From assembly GCA_030430625.1 (NCBI GenBank), contig JAUIKL010000010.1, forward strand, positions 1 to 42,295: DNA of 42,295 nucleotides, given 5' to 3'. Below are positions 17,093-25,545 of the stretch, piece after piece. The position numbers were made by a program, and so were the translations under genes. The notes beneath the pieces are model-generated. The model made no database searches. It was not told the origin of the DNA and was given only the letters and a program-made list of their open reading frames with translations. The DNA is from Gemmatimonadota bacterium. GTDB taxonomy: Bacteria > Gemmatimonadota > Gemmatimonadetes > Longimicrobiales > Gaopeijiaceae. Each line of letters opens with the position of its first letter. Position 1 is the stretch's first letter.

Positions 17093-17911
17093 ATGGCTCG
17101 ACGTCGGACCCTCGACCCCTTCGACCGCGGCTCGATGGCCAAGTCGGTCGCCTTGCACGCGGCGATCGTCGGCATCGCGTGGGCCAGTTCGGCCTATGCG
17201 GGCCCACCCGAGATCGAGTTCATCACCTACGAGATCGAGATTGTATCCCCACCTCCGGCCCAGGTGTCGGAAGAGGTCGTCGAGGCCACCGAGGAGCTGG
17301 TGGTCGAGCGCCCGGACCCCGAGCCGGAGCCGACACCGCCCGAGCCGGAGCCCGAGGAGATCGTGCCCGTCGAGGTGGAGGAGGAGCCCGATCCCGTCGA
17401 GGAGGAACCCGAGCCCGAGAGTGAGGCTCCGGTCGAGGCCGCGGAGGAGACGGTCGTGGCCGAGGCGCCGGTCGAGCCGGAAGAGGTGACCGAGGAGAGC
17501 GGCGAGGGGATCGAGGTCCGCATGGCCGGTCTCCAGAGGGACTACCCGCAGTACTACGAGAACATCATCCGGCAGATCCAGCGCTGCTTCCGGCCGACCG
17601 AAGGCGGGAACCTCCAGGCGTCGGTGTTCTTCTACATCAAGCGAGACGGCACCGTCGAGGGCACCGACTTCGTGGCGCGTTCGGGCAACACCCGCTTCGA
17701 TTTCCAGGCGATGGAGGCGATCGAGTGTGCGGGCGATCGGGGACGTTTCGGACCTCTGCCCGAGGATCTGCCGTACGATCGTTTTCCGATCCGCTTCACC
17801 TTCTTCCCGCGCGGCGACGACGCACGCTCCGTGTCGTCCGACGCCGCCGCGCTCGAGCCGGAGACCGCCGCTCCGCTCGCCGAACAACGATTCCGAGGTC
17901 TGACGAGGTAG
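17093..17911 (+). CDS. TolA/TonB-like energy transducer with Glu/Pro-rich linker
   Basis: A 272-residue protein with one N-terminal membrane anchor (about residues 16-36), a long acidic linker and a C-terminal TonB/TolA-like domain. In the anchor Ser18, His22 and Ser33 are spaced like the Ser16-His20-Ser31 of the E. coli TonB SHLS motif, with Ala29 at the leucine position. The linker (about 40-145) is built of Glu, Pro and Val, with runs such as PEPEPTPPEPEPEE. The C-terminal part (QYYENIIRQIQRCFRPTEGG, FYIKRDGTVEGTDFVARSG) fits the TonB fold. Place in the cluster points to the TolA role. The acidic rather than basic linker is unusual. Confidence 0.85.
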   Translation: MARRRTLDPFDRGSMAKSVALHAAIVGIAWASSAYAGPPEIEFITYEIEIVSPPPAQVSEEVVEATEELVVERPDPEPEPTPPEPEPEEIVPVEVEEEPDPVEEEPEPESEAPVEAAEETVVAEAPVEPEEVTEESGEGIEVRMAGLQRDYPQYYENIIRQIQRCFRPTEGGNLQASVFFYIKRDGTVEGTDFVARSGNTRFDFQAMEAIECAGDRGRFGPLPEDLPYDRFPIRFTFFPRGDDARSVSSDAAALEPETAAPLAEQRFRGLTR

Positions 17912-19294
17912 ATGCGCGTGAGCCGTGTTGTGAACGTGGTACGAGTGATGTCGCGAGCCGTCGCGCTCGCGTGGGTGGTGGGCGCCGTTTCGGCTTCGGC
18001 CGCGGAGGCCCAGGACGAGCTGCCCGGCGTCGAGTTGGGGCTCTTCTACTCCAACACCTATGTGCCGGCTCTGGCGATCCAACCCTTCCGCGGCAGCTTC
18101 GGTGGCGATGCGATCGCGGCCCAGGTCGAGGCGATCGTCGGTCGGGACCTCCGCAACTCCGATCGCTTCGAGGTGCTGGACTCGATCCCCGATGCCTTCA
18201 TCGGCTCCGAGGTCGACTACGCGCTCTGGGATCGCCTCGGTGCCGTCTGGCTCGTGACGGGCGAGGTCGAGGGTGCGGGTGACGGATACGTGGTGAACCT
18301 CGAGCTCCACGACGTCGTGTACGGCGAAGTCAGGGAGCAGGGGCGCTTCCAGCTTCCCGGCGACACGGACGAGGACTTCAGGATGTCCGTGCACCGCGGC
18401 TCGGACGAGGTCGTGCGCTGGGCCACGGGGGACCCCGGTATGGCCGCGAGCCGCATCGCGTTCACGATGTACGACAACGACGGCAACAAAGACATCTACG
18501 TCATCGACTCCGACGGGGAGAACCTCCAGCGGGTCACCTACTACAACGACCTGACCGAATCGCCGACGTGGTCGCCGGACGGAGATCGCATCGCCTTCTC
18601 CTCGTTCAAGGAGCTAGGCGTCCCGCGCATCTACGAGGTCGATCGGTTCGGCCGGAACGAGCGGATGCTCCCCGAGGTGCGGGGGAAGGGGGACTACATC
18701 ACCCCGACGTATCACCCGGACGGCCGCACGCTGGCCTTCACGGTGAACGGAAGCAGCACGCAGAGCGGGATCTTCACGTACAACCTGGAGGAGGACTGTT
18801 GTCTGTCCTTCCTGTCGGGCGGACCGTGGTACGACGTTGGACCGACCTACTCCGCCGACGGGCGGTGGATGGCGTTCATGACGATGCGGTTCGGGGATCA
18901 CGTCCCGCAGGTGATGATGATGCCGTCCGAGGGCGGGAGTGCCGAGACGCTCTCTCCCTACGAGTACGGGGGAGGTGGCTTCTACGCCGGACCCGATTGG
19001 TCTCCCCACGGTGATCTGGTCGCGTTCCACGGTCGAATCGACCGTGCGGGTCGCTACCACATTCTCGTCGCGAACCTCGCGGACGGTGGTCGCGTGCTCC
19101 GTCAGCTCACGTCGGAAGGCAACAACGAAGCGCCTTCCTGGGCGCCGGACGGCCGGCACATCGTCTTTGCGGGCGAACGCAGTTGGGGCTTCGGTCTGAT
19201 GATCGCGGACGTGACCACGGGTCGCATCCGCTCCCTGATCGGAGGTCGCAGGGTGGACCTGCCCGATTGGTCACCGTCCCTCCCGGCTCGTTGA
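17912..19294 (+). CDS. tolB: TolB, Tol-Pal periplasmic beta-propeller protein
   Basis: A 460-residue exported protein. A signal peptide (SRAVALAWVVGAVSASAAEA) is followed by an N-terminal domain at about 40-165 (VPALAIQPFRGSF, LGAVWLVTGEVEG) and a beta-propeller at about 175-460 with repeated blades: SPDGDRIAFSSF, HPDGRTLAFTV, SADGRWMAFM, SPHGDLVAFHG and APDGRHIVFAGE. TolB binds Pal and the C-terminus of TolA during cell constriction. The ATG at 17912 directly follows the previous stop and has GAGG upstream; ATG 17948 is an alternative closer to the signal core. Confidence 0.94.
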   Translation: MRVSRVVNVVRVMSRAVALAWVVGAVSASAAEAQDELPGVELGLFYSNTYVPALAIQPFRGSFGGDAIAAQVEAIVGRDLRNSDRFEVLDSIPDAFIGSEVDYALWDRLGAVWLVTGEVEGAGDGYVVNLELHDVVYGEVREQGRFQLPGDTDEDFRMSVHRGSDEVVRWATGDPGMAASRIAFTMYDNDGNKDIYVIDSDGENLQRVTYYNDLTESPTWSPDGDRIAFSSFKELGVPRIYEVDRFGRNERMLPEVRGKGDYITPTYHPDGRTLAFTVNGSSTQSGIFTYNLEEDCCLSFLSGGPWYDVGPTYSADGRWMAFMTMRFGDHVPQVMMMPSEGGSAETLSPYEYGGGGFYAGPDWSPHGDLVAFHGRIDRAGRYHILVANLADGGRVLRQLTSEGNNEAPSWAPDGRHIVFAGERSWGFGLMIADVTTGRIRSLIGGRRVDLPDWSPSLPAR

Positions 19295-19373
19295 CGGAGT
19301 CGGTCACACCGTATGTTCGGTAAACAAACGTTCCCGCCCCCACGGAGTGTGGTGGAAGGACGTGCGAAGAACG

Positions 19374-19402
19374 TTGCGTTTCTCCGCCATTGGACCTATA
19401 TC
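19374..19402 (+). promoter_or_regulatory. Possible promoter of pal
   Basis: TTGCGT (19374-19379) and TATATC (19397-19402) are 17 bases apart in the 215-base gap between tolB and pal, which is AT-richer than the genes. A TAGCTT hexamer at 19435-19440 is another possible -10. A 9-base inverted repeat (TTCGGTAAA 19316-19324, TTTACCGAA 19416-19424) flanks the first candidate. The -35 match is only three of six, so this is tentative. Confidence 0.4.
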
Positions 19403-19509
19403 GCAACGGGACTTCTTTACCGAAAAAAGGGCGTTAGCTTCTTCCCGGAGCGCGACGCCGAGCACGCTCGTTCGGTTACTTTCTCACTACGTTCAACCCT
19501 GGAGATGGG

Positions 19510-20103
19510 ATGATCGTCCGTCGTTTCTTCGTAACGGTTTTCGCAGCCACGCTCCTCGTGGGCGCCTGCGGTGGCGATCCGCCGCCCCCGCCGCCTCCGC
19601 CGCAGCCCGACGCTGACTCGCTCGCGCGCTATCAGGATTCCGTGCGCCGCGCCGAGGAAGAGCGCCGGCGTCTCGCCGAGGAAGAGGCCGAGCGCCGTCG
19701 TGCCGAGGAGGCGCGTCAGCGCGCCATCGCCGCGGCTCGCGCCACGCTCGAGGAGATGGTCTTCTTCGACTACGACATGTCCGAGATCCGCAACGACGCC
19801 GAGACGGCGCTCCGCGCGAAGGTCGAGATCCTCCGTCGCAGCCCGCAGGTCCAGATCCGGATCGAGGGGCACGCCGACGAGCGTGGTTCGACCGAATACA
19901 ACATGGCCCTGGGCAACCGCCGCGCCGAGGCGATCCGCCAGTTCCTCGTGGGCTTCGGCCTGAACGAGAACCGGTTCGAGATCGTCTCGTTCGGTGAGGG
20001 CCGTCCGCTGCAGCAGGGCAGCACGGAGAGCGCCTGGGCACGCAACCGGCGTGGCCAGTTCGTGATCACGGCCGGCGGGAACGCGATCAACCCCGGCCAG
20101 TAA
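19510..20103 (+). CDS. pal: Pal, peptidoglycan-associated lipoprotein
   Basis: Outer-membrane lipoprotein that ties the outer membrane to peptidoglycan and to the Tol motor. The 197-residue protein has a lipobox LVGAC (Cys20), a poly-proline stretch, an Arg/Glu-rich helical linker (about 40-85) and an OmpA-like domain. EGHADERGSTEYNMALGNRR carries Asp123 and Arg138, 15 residues apart as in the diaminopimelate-binding pair of OmpA-like domains. GGAG precedes the ATG. The charged helix before the OmpA domain is longer than in E. coli Pal. Confidence 0.95.
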   Translation: MIVRRFFVTVFAATLLVGACGGDPPPPPPPPQPDADSLARYQDSVRRAEEERRRLAEEEAERRRAEEARQRAIAAARATLEEMVFFDYDMSEIRNDAETALRAKVEILRRSPQVQIRIEGHADERGSTEYNMALGNRRAEAIRQFLVGFGLNENRFEIVSFGEGRPLQQGSTESAWARNRRGQFVITAGGNAINPGQ

Positions 20104-20120
20104 GTCGATGTCCTTTACGA

Positions 20121-20153
20121 GGCCCCTCCTCCGGTCGATCCGGGGGAGGGGTC
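20121..20153 (+). other. Strong hairpin over the cpoB ribosome-binding site
   Basis: A 12-bp GC-rich stem (20123-20134 with 20140-20151, one T-G wobble) has a 5-base loop and can be extended outwards by 2 bp. No U-run follows, so it is a poor terminator. Its right arm contains the GGGGGAGGGG ribosome-binding sequence of the following gene. It could lower cpoB translation, protect the pal mRNA end, or both. Confidence 0.65.
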
Positions 20154-20160
20154 CGTGCAT

Positions 20161-20976
20161 ATGATGAAGATTCTGAACTCTCGAACGGCGGCCCGCCTCC
20201 TCACGATGTCGGCCGTCGCCGTCGCGTCCAGCGGCTGCGCCATGAAGGGCGACGTCCGTCAGCTTCAAGACGAGCTGCGTACGATGGCCGAGCGCCAGGA
20301 CTCGCTCATGGCCGAGATCCGGGCACAGACGCTCCAGACGCAGGACACGTTGCGCACGCAGGGCGACCAGATGTTCGACCTGCGCGGCGACATCAACCGC
20401 CAACTCCAGCTGATCAACCAGGCCCTGACCCGGATCGAGGCGATCACGGGTGAGAATCAGCGCGGGCTGAGCAGCATTCGGGACCAGCTGGCCAACATGC
20501 GTCGCGGCGCGCCTGCAGCGGGTGGAGCGCCCACGACGTTCGGCCCCGGCGTCGAGTCGAGCCAGGGGATGACCGATGGCGAATCCCTCGTGGGCGGGGG
20601 TGCGGACGAGTTGTGGGGTGTGGCCCGGGAGCAGCTGGGCCGAGGCTCGCTGAACACGGCCGGCACGGCGTTCAACGACTTCCTGACCCAGTACCCGGAA
20701 GACCCGCGGGTTCCGCAGGCGCACTTCTACCTGGCCGACATCCTCGAGCAGCAGGACCGCCCCGAGGACGCTCTGGCGGCTTTCCAGGAGATCCAGGCGC
20801 TCTTCCCGACGCACGAGCAGGTCCCGGCCGCCCTGTACCGTATCGGGTCGTTGCAGGTGCGCCTCGACGACCTCGAAGGGGCGCGCCAGACGTTCGAGCG
20901 CATCATCAACACGTATCCGGATTCGCCGATGGCGATGCTGGCCCGAGAAGATCTCGAAGAGATCGGGGGCCGATGA
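20161..20976 (+). CDS. cpoB: CpoB/YbgF-like Tol-Pal-associated TPR lipoprotein
   Basis: A 271-residue protein from the ATG at 20161. The signal ends VASSGC with Cys26 as the probable lipidated residue. A coiled-coil region (about 28-115, VRQLQDELRTMAERQD and later QLQLINQALTRIE) precedes three TPRs: VAREQLGRGSLNTAGTAFND, ADILEQQDRPEDALAAF and GSLQVRLDDLEGARQTFERI. This is the coiled-coil plus TPR plan of CpoB, which coordinates peptidoglycan synthesis with outer-membrane constriction. GTG 20155 and ATG 20164 are alternative starts. Unlike E. coli CpoB, it appears to be a lipoprotein. Confidence 0.88.
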   Translation: MMKILNSRTAARLLTMSAVAVASSGCAMKGDVRQLQDELRTMAERQDSLMAEIRAQTLQTQDTLRTQGDQMFDLRGDINRQLQLINQALTRIEAITGENQRGLSSIRDQLANMRRGAPAAGGAPTTFGPGVESSQGMTDGESLVGGGADELWGVAREQLGRGSLNTAGTAFNDFLTQYPEDPRVPQAHFYLADILEQQDRPEDALAAFQEIQALFPTHEQVPAALYRIGSLQVRLDDLEGARQTFERIINTYPDSPMAMLAREDLEEIGGR

Positions 20977-20996
20977 GCCGCACGCGGAGCTGAGGC

Positions 20997-21494
20997 GTGC
21001 GCTGTCCGCAGTGTGACGCCACGGAAAACAGGGTCGTCGACACCCGCGCCAGTCGCGGGGGGCGGGCCGTCCGTCGTCGGCGCGAGTGCACGGTCTGCGG
21101 AGCGCGCTTCACGACGTACGAGTACGTCGAAGAGCGTCCGATTCAGGTTCTCAAGCGTTCCGGTGCCATCGAAGATTTCGACCGCGCGAAGCTGCTCCTC
21201 AGCGTGAAGGTCGCGTGCGCGAAACGTCCCGTCTCCGCCTCGGAGATGGAGCGCCTCGTGGACGACATCGAGGACGCCTTCTCGCGTGAGGCCGGTGTCG
21301 AGGTGCCGAGTATCCGGCTCGGCGCCCTGGTCATGGATCGGCTCAAGCCGATCGACCGCGTGGCCTACGTGCGCTTCGCGTCCGTGTACCGGAACTTCCA
21401 GGACGCCGGCGAGTTCCAAGAGTTCGTCGATGAGATGGCGGCGGCGCAGAAGCGCGAGGCGGAGCGCCGCAACCAGGTCGAAATGCCCATCTGA
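20997..21494 (+). CDS. nrdR: NrdR transcriptional repressor
   Basis: Zinc-ribbon and ATP-cone repressor of ribonucleotide reductase genes. The 165-residue protein starts MRCPQCDATENRVVDTRAS; the zinc ligands are Cys3, Cys6, Cys31 and Cys34. The ATP-cone follows at about 46-136 (VLKRSGAIEDFDRAKLLLSV, then VAYVRFASVYRNFQD). The start is a GTG at 20997 with GGAG upstream; no ATG can replace it because Cys3 lies next to the start. No ribonucleotide reductase gene is in the window. Confidence 0.95.
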   Translation: MRCPQCDATENRVVDTRASRGGRAVRRRRECTVCGARFTTYEYVEERPIQVLKRSGAIEDFDRAKLLLSVKVACAKRPVSASEMERLVDDIEDAFSREAGVEVPSIRLGALVMDRLKPIDRVAYVRFASVYRNFQDAGEFQEFVDEMAAAQKREAERRNQVEMPI

Positions 21495-21508
21495 GCTCCG
21501 CCACGTCG

Positions 21509-22351
21509 ATGGCCTTACGTAACCCACGGGGCGAGATGCCCTTCCTGGACCACCTCGAGGAGCTGCGCTGGCGCATCCTCTGGTCCCTTCTGGCGTTCAT
21601 CGCCTGCGCGGCCGCGTCCTTCGGCCTCGTGTACTACTTCCAGGTACTCGAGCTGCTGGTGGCACCGATCCGGGACGCCCTGGAGAGTCCGGACCTCCAG
21701 CTGATCTATCTCTCCCCGGCCGACCCCTTCTTCGTCACGCTTCGTCTGGCGATCTACGGGGGGTTCATCCTCTCCGGACCCATCCTGGTCTACCACCTCT
21801 GGTCTTTCCTTTCGCCAGCGCTGGAGAAGGACGAGAAACGGGCCATCGTTCCGGCCCTCTACCTGGGGTTGCTTCTCTTCATCGGCGGCGTGGCCCTGGC
21901 CTACTTCGTCGCGCTTCCCGTGACGCTGGCCTTTTTCGAGGCCTTCCTCTCGGAGTCCCTCGAAGCCACGCTCGAGATCAACGCGACGCTCGGTTTCGTC
22001 ATCAAGATGCTCTTCGCATTCGGGGCCGTCTTCGAACTCCCGATCGCGATCCTGGCGCTCAGCCTCATGGGTGTCGTCACGCCGGCCTTCCTGCGAGCCA
22101 AGCGACGGCACGCCATCGTCATCATCACGATCCTGGCCAGCTTCATCACTCCGGGTGACCTCGTCATGCTGACGGTCATGATGATGATCCCCCTCCTCTT
22201 CCTCTACGAGTTGGGCATCTTCCTCTCGGTCGGTGTGTATCGGCGTCGGGCCAAGCGAGACGCCGAGTGGGAAGCGGAGCAGGAGGCAGAGCGGAAGGCC
22301 CGCTACGAGGCCAGGCTCGACCCGCCACCGGATTCGGTCGAGCGGGAGTGA
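21509..22351 (+). CDS. tatC: TatC, twin-arginine translocase subunit
   Basis: The six-helix receptor of the Tat pathway, which exports folded proteins with a twin-arginine signal. The 280-residue protein begins with MPFLDHLEELRWRI, the conserved cytoplasmic N-terminal motif. Membrane segments lie near residues 24-44, 78-100, 112-135, 160-185, 198-215 and 218-238. The C-terminus adds a charged tail (RRRAKRDAEWEAEQEAERKA) longer than usual. tatA is about 9 kb downstream at 31235, so the two subunits are not in one operon. lptD starts 7 bases after the stop. Confidence 0.95.
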   Translation: MALRNPRGEMPFLDHLEELRWRILWSLLAFIACAAASFGLVYYFQVLELLVAPIRDALESPDLQLIYLSPADPFFVTLRLAIYGGFILSGPILVYHLWSFLSPALEKDEKRAIVPALYLGLLLFIGGVALAYFVALPVTLAFFEAFLSESLEATLEINATLGFVIKMLFAFGAVFELPIAILALSLMGVVTPAFLRAKRRHAIVIITILASFITPGDLVMLTVMMMIPLLFLYELGIFLSVGVYRRRAKRDAEWEAEQEAERKARYEARLDPPPDSVERE

Positions 22352-22358
22352 CGCGCGG

Positions 22359-25340
22359 ATGAGTCGGCGGGGCCTGTACGCGGTCGCAGCGTTCGTGCTC
22401 GGCGCGCTCGTCTCGGGCGCCCCGTTGGCGGCACAGGTGGATTCGACCCGGGCCGACAGCAGTGCCGTCGTCCCCGTGCCGGACTCGGTCGCCACCGACT
22501 CGACCCGGCTGGCCATTCTGGAGCGGCTGAACCGCCTCAACCGTCTACCGGGCGCGGACAGTATCCTCTACGTGCAGGACTCCGTGCGCCTGGCAGCCGC
22601 GGCCGACGGAAATCGGATCGGCGTCGGGATGGATACGATCGCAACGGCCCTCATGCGCATGCCGGGCTACTCGTTGATCGAATACGACGGTGAGGCCGCG
22701 GACTTCGGTGCCCGGGAGCGGGTCCTGGTCCTGCGCGCCGCCGAGTCCGGGCGGGCCCGGGTGGTCCAGGAGGGGTCGGTCTTCGAGGCGGACTCGACGA
22801 TCACCTTCGACGAGTCGAGTGGGATGATTCGCGGCACCGGGATGACGACGTTCACACCCCCGGACGCCGATCCCGTGAACGCGGCTCAGATGATCTACTC
22901 GCTCGACCAGCAGCGGGCGACCGCGTACGAGGCCCAGACGTCGTGGCAGCAGCAGGGAACGAACTGGGACGTGGATGGCGACATCCACTACGCCACGCAG
23001 GACTCGACCTTCATGGCGCTGGCCCACTTCACCTCGTGCGACATCGACGAGCCCCACTACCACTTCCAGACCGGCGAGATCAAGATCGTGAACGGGAACG
23101 TCCTTGTGGCCAAGGACGTGACGCTCTACTTCGCCGACGTCCCGGTGGCGTGGTTGCCGTTCATGGCGCAGAGCCTGGCGCGAGGTCGCTCCTCCGGGCT
23201 GCTGACGCCGCGCTTCAGCGTGAACGACATCGTCCGAACCTCGGGGGGCTACCGTCGGCGCGTGAGCAACGTCGGCTTCTACTGGGCCGCCAGTGAGTAC
23301 TTCGACGCCCTGACGAGCTTCGACTGGTTCAGCGAGACCTTCTTCAACCTGACGGGGTCACTCCGTTACAACGTCCGGAAGCAGTTCCTGCAGGGGAACG
23401 TGGCGTTTCGACACTACTGGAACGCCGACAACTCGACGGAGCTGGCGGTCGACACGCAGCACTCGTGGGAGATCGACGAGCGAACCCGACTCCAGATCTC
23501 GGGTCGGTTCGTCTCGAACAACGACTTCGTTCGGCAGAACTCGTTCAATCCCCAGGAGGTCACGCAGTCGATCGACTCGAACGCCGGTCTGAACAGGCGC
23601 TTCGACTGGGGCTCCCTCTCCCTGTCGGCCAGTCGCAAGCAGTACCTGTCGGATGATCGGACCGAATGGCTCATGCCGTCGGCCAACCTCTCGCTCTCGC
23701 CGATCACCCTCTTCTCGGCCCCCTCGAGCGAGGCGTCGTTCTACAACAACATGACGTGGTCGGGGTCGGCGGGCTTCCGCCGGAACGCCTTCGATCGCAC
23801 GGAGCCGGACACGATCTTCAGCCAGAGCGTCCTCGACTCCGAGTCGCGTGCGGGGAACGCCCGTAGCAACCTGAGCATCGGGAACCTGACGTTCTCGCAA
23901 TCGGTGGACCTGTCCGAGGACCGCACCTTCGACGTGCCCGAGGCGCTGCTCGTGGTCGGCGACTCGGCGGACCCGTCGACGCTGCTCCTCGGAGCCCCCG
24001 CTCGGGACGTCTCCGACGCCACCCTCGGGTGGAACGTGGGGGTGGGGTACCAACAGCAGTTGATCGGGTCGACGACACTCACGCCGCGTCTGACGATGTC
24101 CGGCAACATGTTTCGGTCGGACACGGACTCGCTTGCGCAGAACTTCGTGGCCGGGCCCCGACGGATGTCGTTCGGGGCCCAGCTCAAGACCGACATCTAC
24201 GGCTTCTTCGGGGGCTTCGGTCCGTTCGAGGCCATCCGCCACAAGATCTCGCCGTCGTTCGACTACAATTGGAGTCCGGAGTCGACGCCCAGTGATCTGC
24301 AGCGCCTCGTCTTCGGCTCGCGCGCACTTCAGCCGCGCAACACGATCTCGGTCTCGCTGACGCAGACGTTCGAGGCCAAGCGGCGCTCGGACGAAGAAGG
24401 CGAGTCCGGGCAGGCGCCGGCTCCCGGTCCGGAGATCGGGCCCGACGGCCTTCCCATCGTCCCGGCCGCTGGCGCGGAGGAACTCCCCGGCGCGCCGCCG
24501 GGTGGGCCGGCACCCCCCGCGGTCGGAGCCCAGGACGGGGGGCCCCAGCGGATGCAGACCACTCCGTCGGTGACACTACTCGCCTGGCGGATGTCGGTCA
24601 TCGACTACGACTTCGTGCAGGCCGATTCGGTCGGCTTTCCCCTGGCGGGTTTCGAGTCCCTGCAACTGACCAACCAGTTCTCCTCGGACTACCTGCGCGG
24701 ACTCTCGATCTCGGTCGGGCACGAGCTGTTCGAGGACACCTACGACGACCAGCAGAACCTCACGGAACGCCTGTTCAAGCCTCACCTGTCGTCGATGAAC
24801 CTCGGCTTCTCGTTCGGCTCGAACTCGTCGATCCTTCGCTGGCTGTTCGGAGGTGGTGGGGAGGACTCGGTCGAGTCGACCGAACCCGACGGCTCCGAAC
24901 CGGTGGACTTCGGCGGGGTGGGGGACGAGTCCCGGATCGTGCCCGTGGCCGGGCAGGCACCGACCCGGGCCACGCCGCAGAGTCGCGGCAGTACGGGCGG
25001 TTGGACGGCCAACGTCAGCTACGCACTGCAGCGGCCCCGAATTCCGGACGGCACGCGGCTCTTGTCCCAGATGCTCAGTGGTACGCTTCGGCTCGAGCCG
25101 ACCGAGAACTGGAGCGTTAGCTGGCAGACCGCGTACGACCTGGAGGCGCAGGCCTTCAACGACCATACGATCCGTCTCACACGGGACCTGCACCGATGGC
25201 AGGCCAACTTCGACTTCCTGCAGACGGCCACGGGCAACTGGACCTTCCGCTTCGAGGTATCCCTGCTCGACAACCGGGACCTCAAGTTCGACTACAAGCA
25301 GCGGAACCTCGACCTCGGCCTCCCTTCGTCGGAGCGGTAG
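22359..25340 (+). CDS. lptD: LptD-like LPS-assembly outer-membrane protein
   Basis: A 993-residue exported beta-barrel protein resembling LptD (OstA), which places lipopolysaccharide in the outer leaflet. A signal peptide (YAVAAFVLGALVSGAPLAAQ) is followed by an OstA-like beta-jellyroll (about 90-270, with LAHFTSCDIDEPHYHF) and then a long barrel region (about 270-993) of alternating strands. Two low-complexity insertions, about 677-730 (Pro/Gly/Ala-rich) and 830-885 (acidic, Gly-rich), interrupt the barrel. GGGAG precedes the ATG. Length exceeds E. coli LptD (784). The only cysteine seen is in the N-terminal domain, so the disulfide scheme of E. coli does not apply. Confidence 0.82.
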   Translation: MSRRGLYAVAAFVLGALVSGAPLAAQVDSTRADSSAVVPVPDSVATDSTRLAILERLNRLNRLPGADSILYVQDSVRLAAAADGNRIGVGMDTIATALMRMPGYSLIEYDGEAADFGARERVLVLRAAESGRARVVQEGSVFEADSTITFDESSGMIRGTGMTTFTPPDADPVNAAQMIYSLDQQRATAYEAQTSWQQQGTNWDVDGDIHYATQDSTFMALAHFTSCDIDEPHYHFQTGEIKIVNGNVLVAKDVTLYFADVPVAWLPFMAQSLARGRSSGLLTPRFSVNDIVRTSGGYRRRVSNVGFYWAASEYFDALTSFDWFSETFFNLTGSLRYNVRKQFLQGNVAFRHYWNADNSTELAVDTQHSWEIDERTRLQISGRFVSNNDFVRQNSFNPQEVTQSIDSNAGLNRRFDWGSLSLSASRKQYLSDDRTEWLMPSANLSLSPITLFSAPSSEASFYNNMTWSGSAGFRRNAFDRTEPDTIFSQSVLDSESRAGNARSNLSIGNLTFSQSVDLSEDRTFDVPEALLVVGDSADPSTLLLGAPARDVSDATLGWNVGVGYQQQLIGSTTLTPRLTMSGNMFRSDTDSLAQNFVAGPRRMSFGAQLKTDIYGFFGGFGPFEAIRHKISPSFDYNWSPESTPSDLQRLVFGSRALQPRNTISVSLTQTFEAKRRSDEEGESGQAPAPGPEIGPDGLPIVPAAGAEELPGAPPGGPAPPAVGAQDGGPQRMQTTPSVTLLAWRMSVIDYDFVQADSVGFPLAGFESLQLTNQFSSDYLRGLSISVGHELFEDTYDDQQNLTERLFKPHLSSMNLGFSFGSNSSILRWLFGGGGEDSVESTEPDGSEPVDFGGVGDESRIVPVAGQAPTRATPQSRGSTGGWTANVSYALQRPRIPDGTRLLSQMLSGTLRLEPTENWSVSWQTAYDLEAQAFNDHTIRLTRDLHRWQANFDFLQTATGNWTFRFEVSLLDNRDLKFDYKQRNLDLGLPSSER

Positions 25341-25391
25341 CTCGTGCGGCTCGCGCCGCACTTCGACTGTCCGGTCGCGACGAACCTGACC

Positions 25392-25407
25392 GTCCTCTCC
25401 AGAGGAC
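25392..25407 (+). other. Perfect inverted repeat after lptD
   Basis: GTCCTC and GAGGAC form a 6-bp stem around TCCA, 51 bases past the lptD stop. No U-run follows, so a terminator function is doubtful. A second small hairpin, CTTAC-TCG-GTAAG, lies at 25437-25449. Confidence 0.45.
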
Positions 25408-25429
25408 GATTCGGGAGGGAGGGAAATCC

Positions 25430-25459
25430 TTATCCCCTTACTCGGTAAGCATTTAGGTT
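25430..25459 (+). promoter_or_regulatory. Possible promoter of the fibronectin-like lipoprotein gene
   Basis: TTATCC (25430-25435) and TAGGTT (25454-25459) are separated by 18 bases in the 205-base gap after lptD, which is AT-richer than the genes. The spacing equals that of the two clearer TATCTT promoters, but the hexamers are weak. The predicted start leaves a leader of about 80 bases. Confidence 0.3.
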
Positions 25460-25545
25460 TTGGTACGGGCTGTGCCAGATGAAGTGACCACGAGTAGACC
25501 GAATGCGCTCCAGGGTGGGGACGCCGGTCGGATGAGGAGGAGCGA

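Noticed and set aside
25392-25407. Terminator of lptD.
   Set aside because: The hairpin is perfect but short and is not followed by a U-run.
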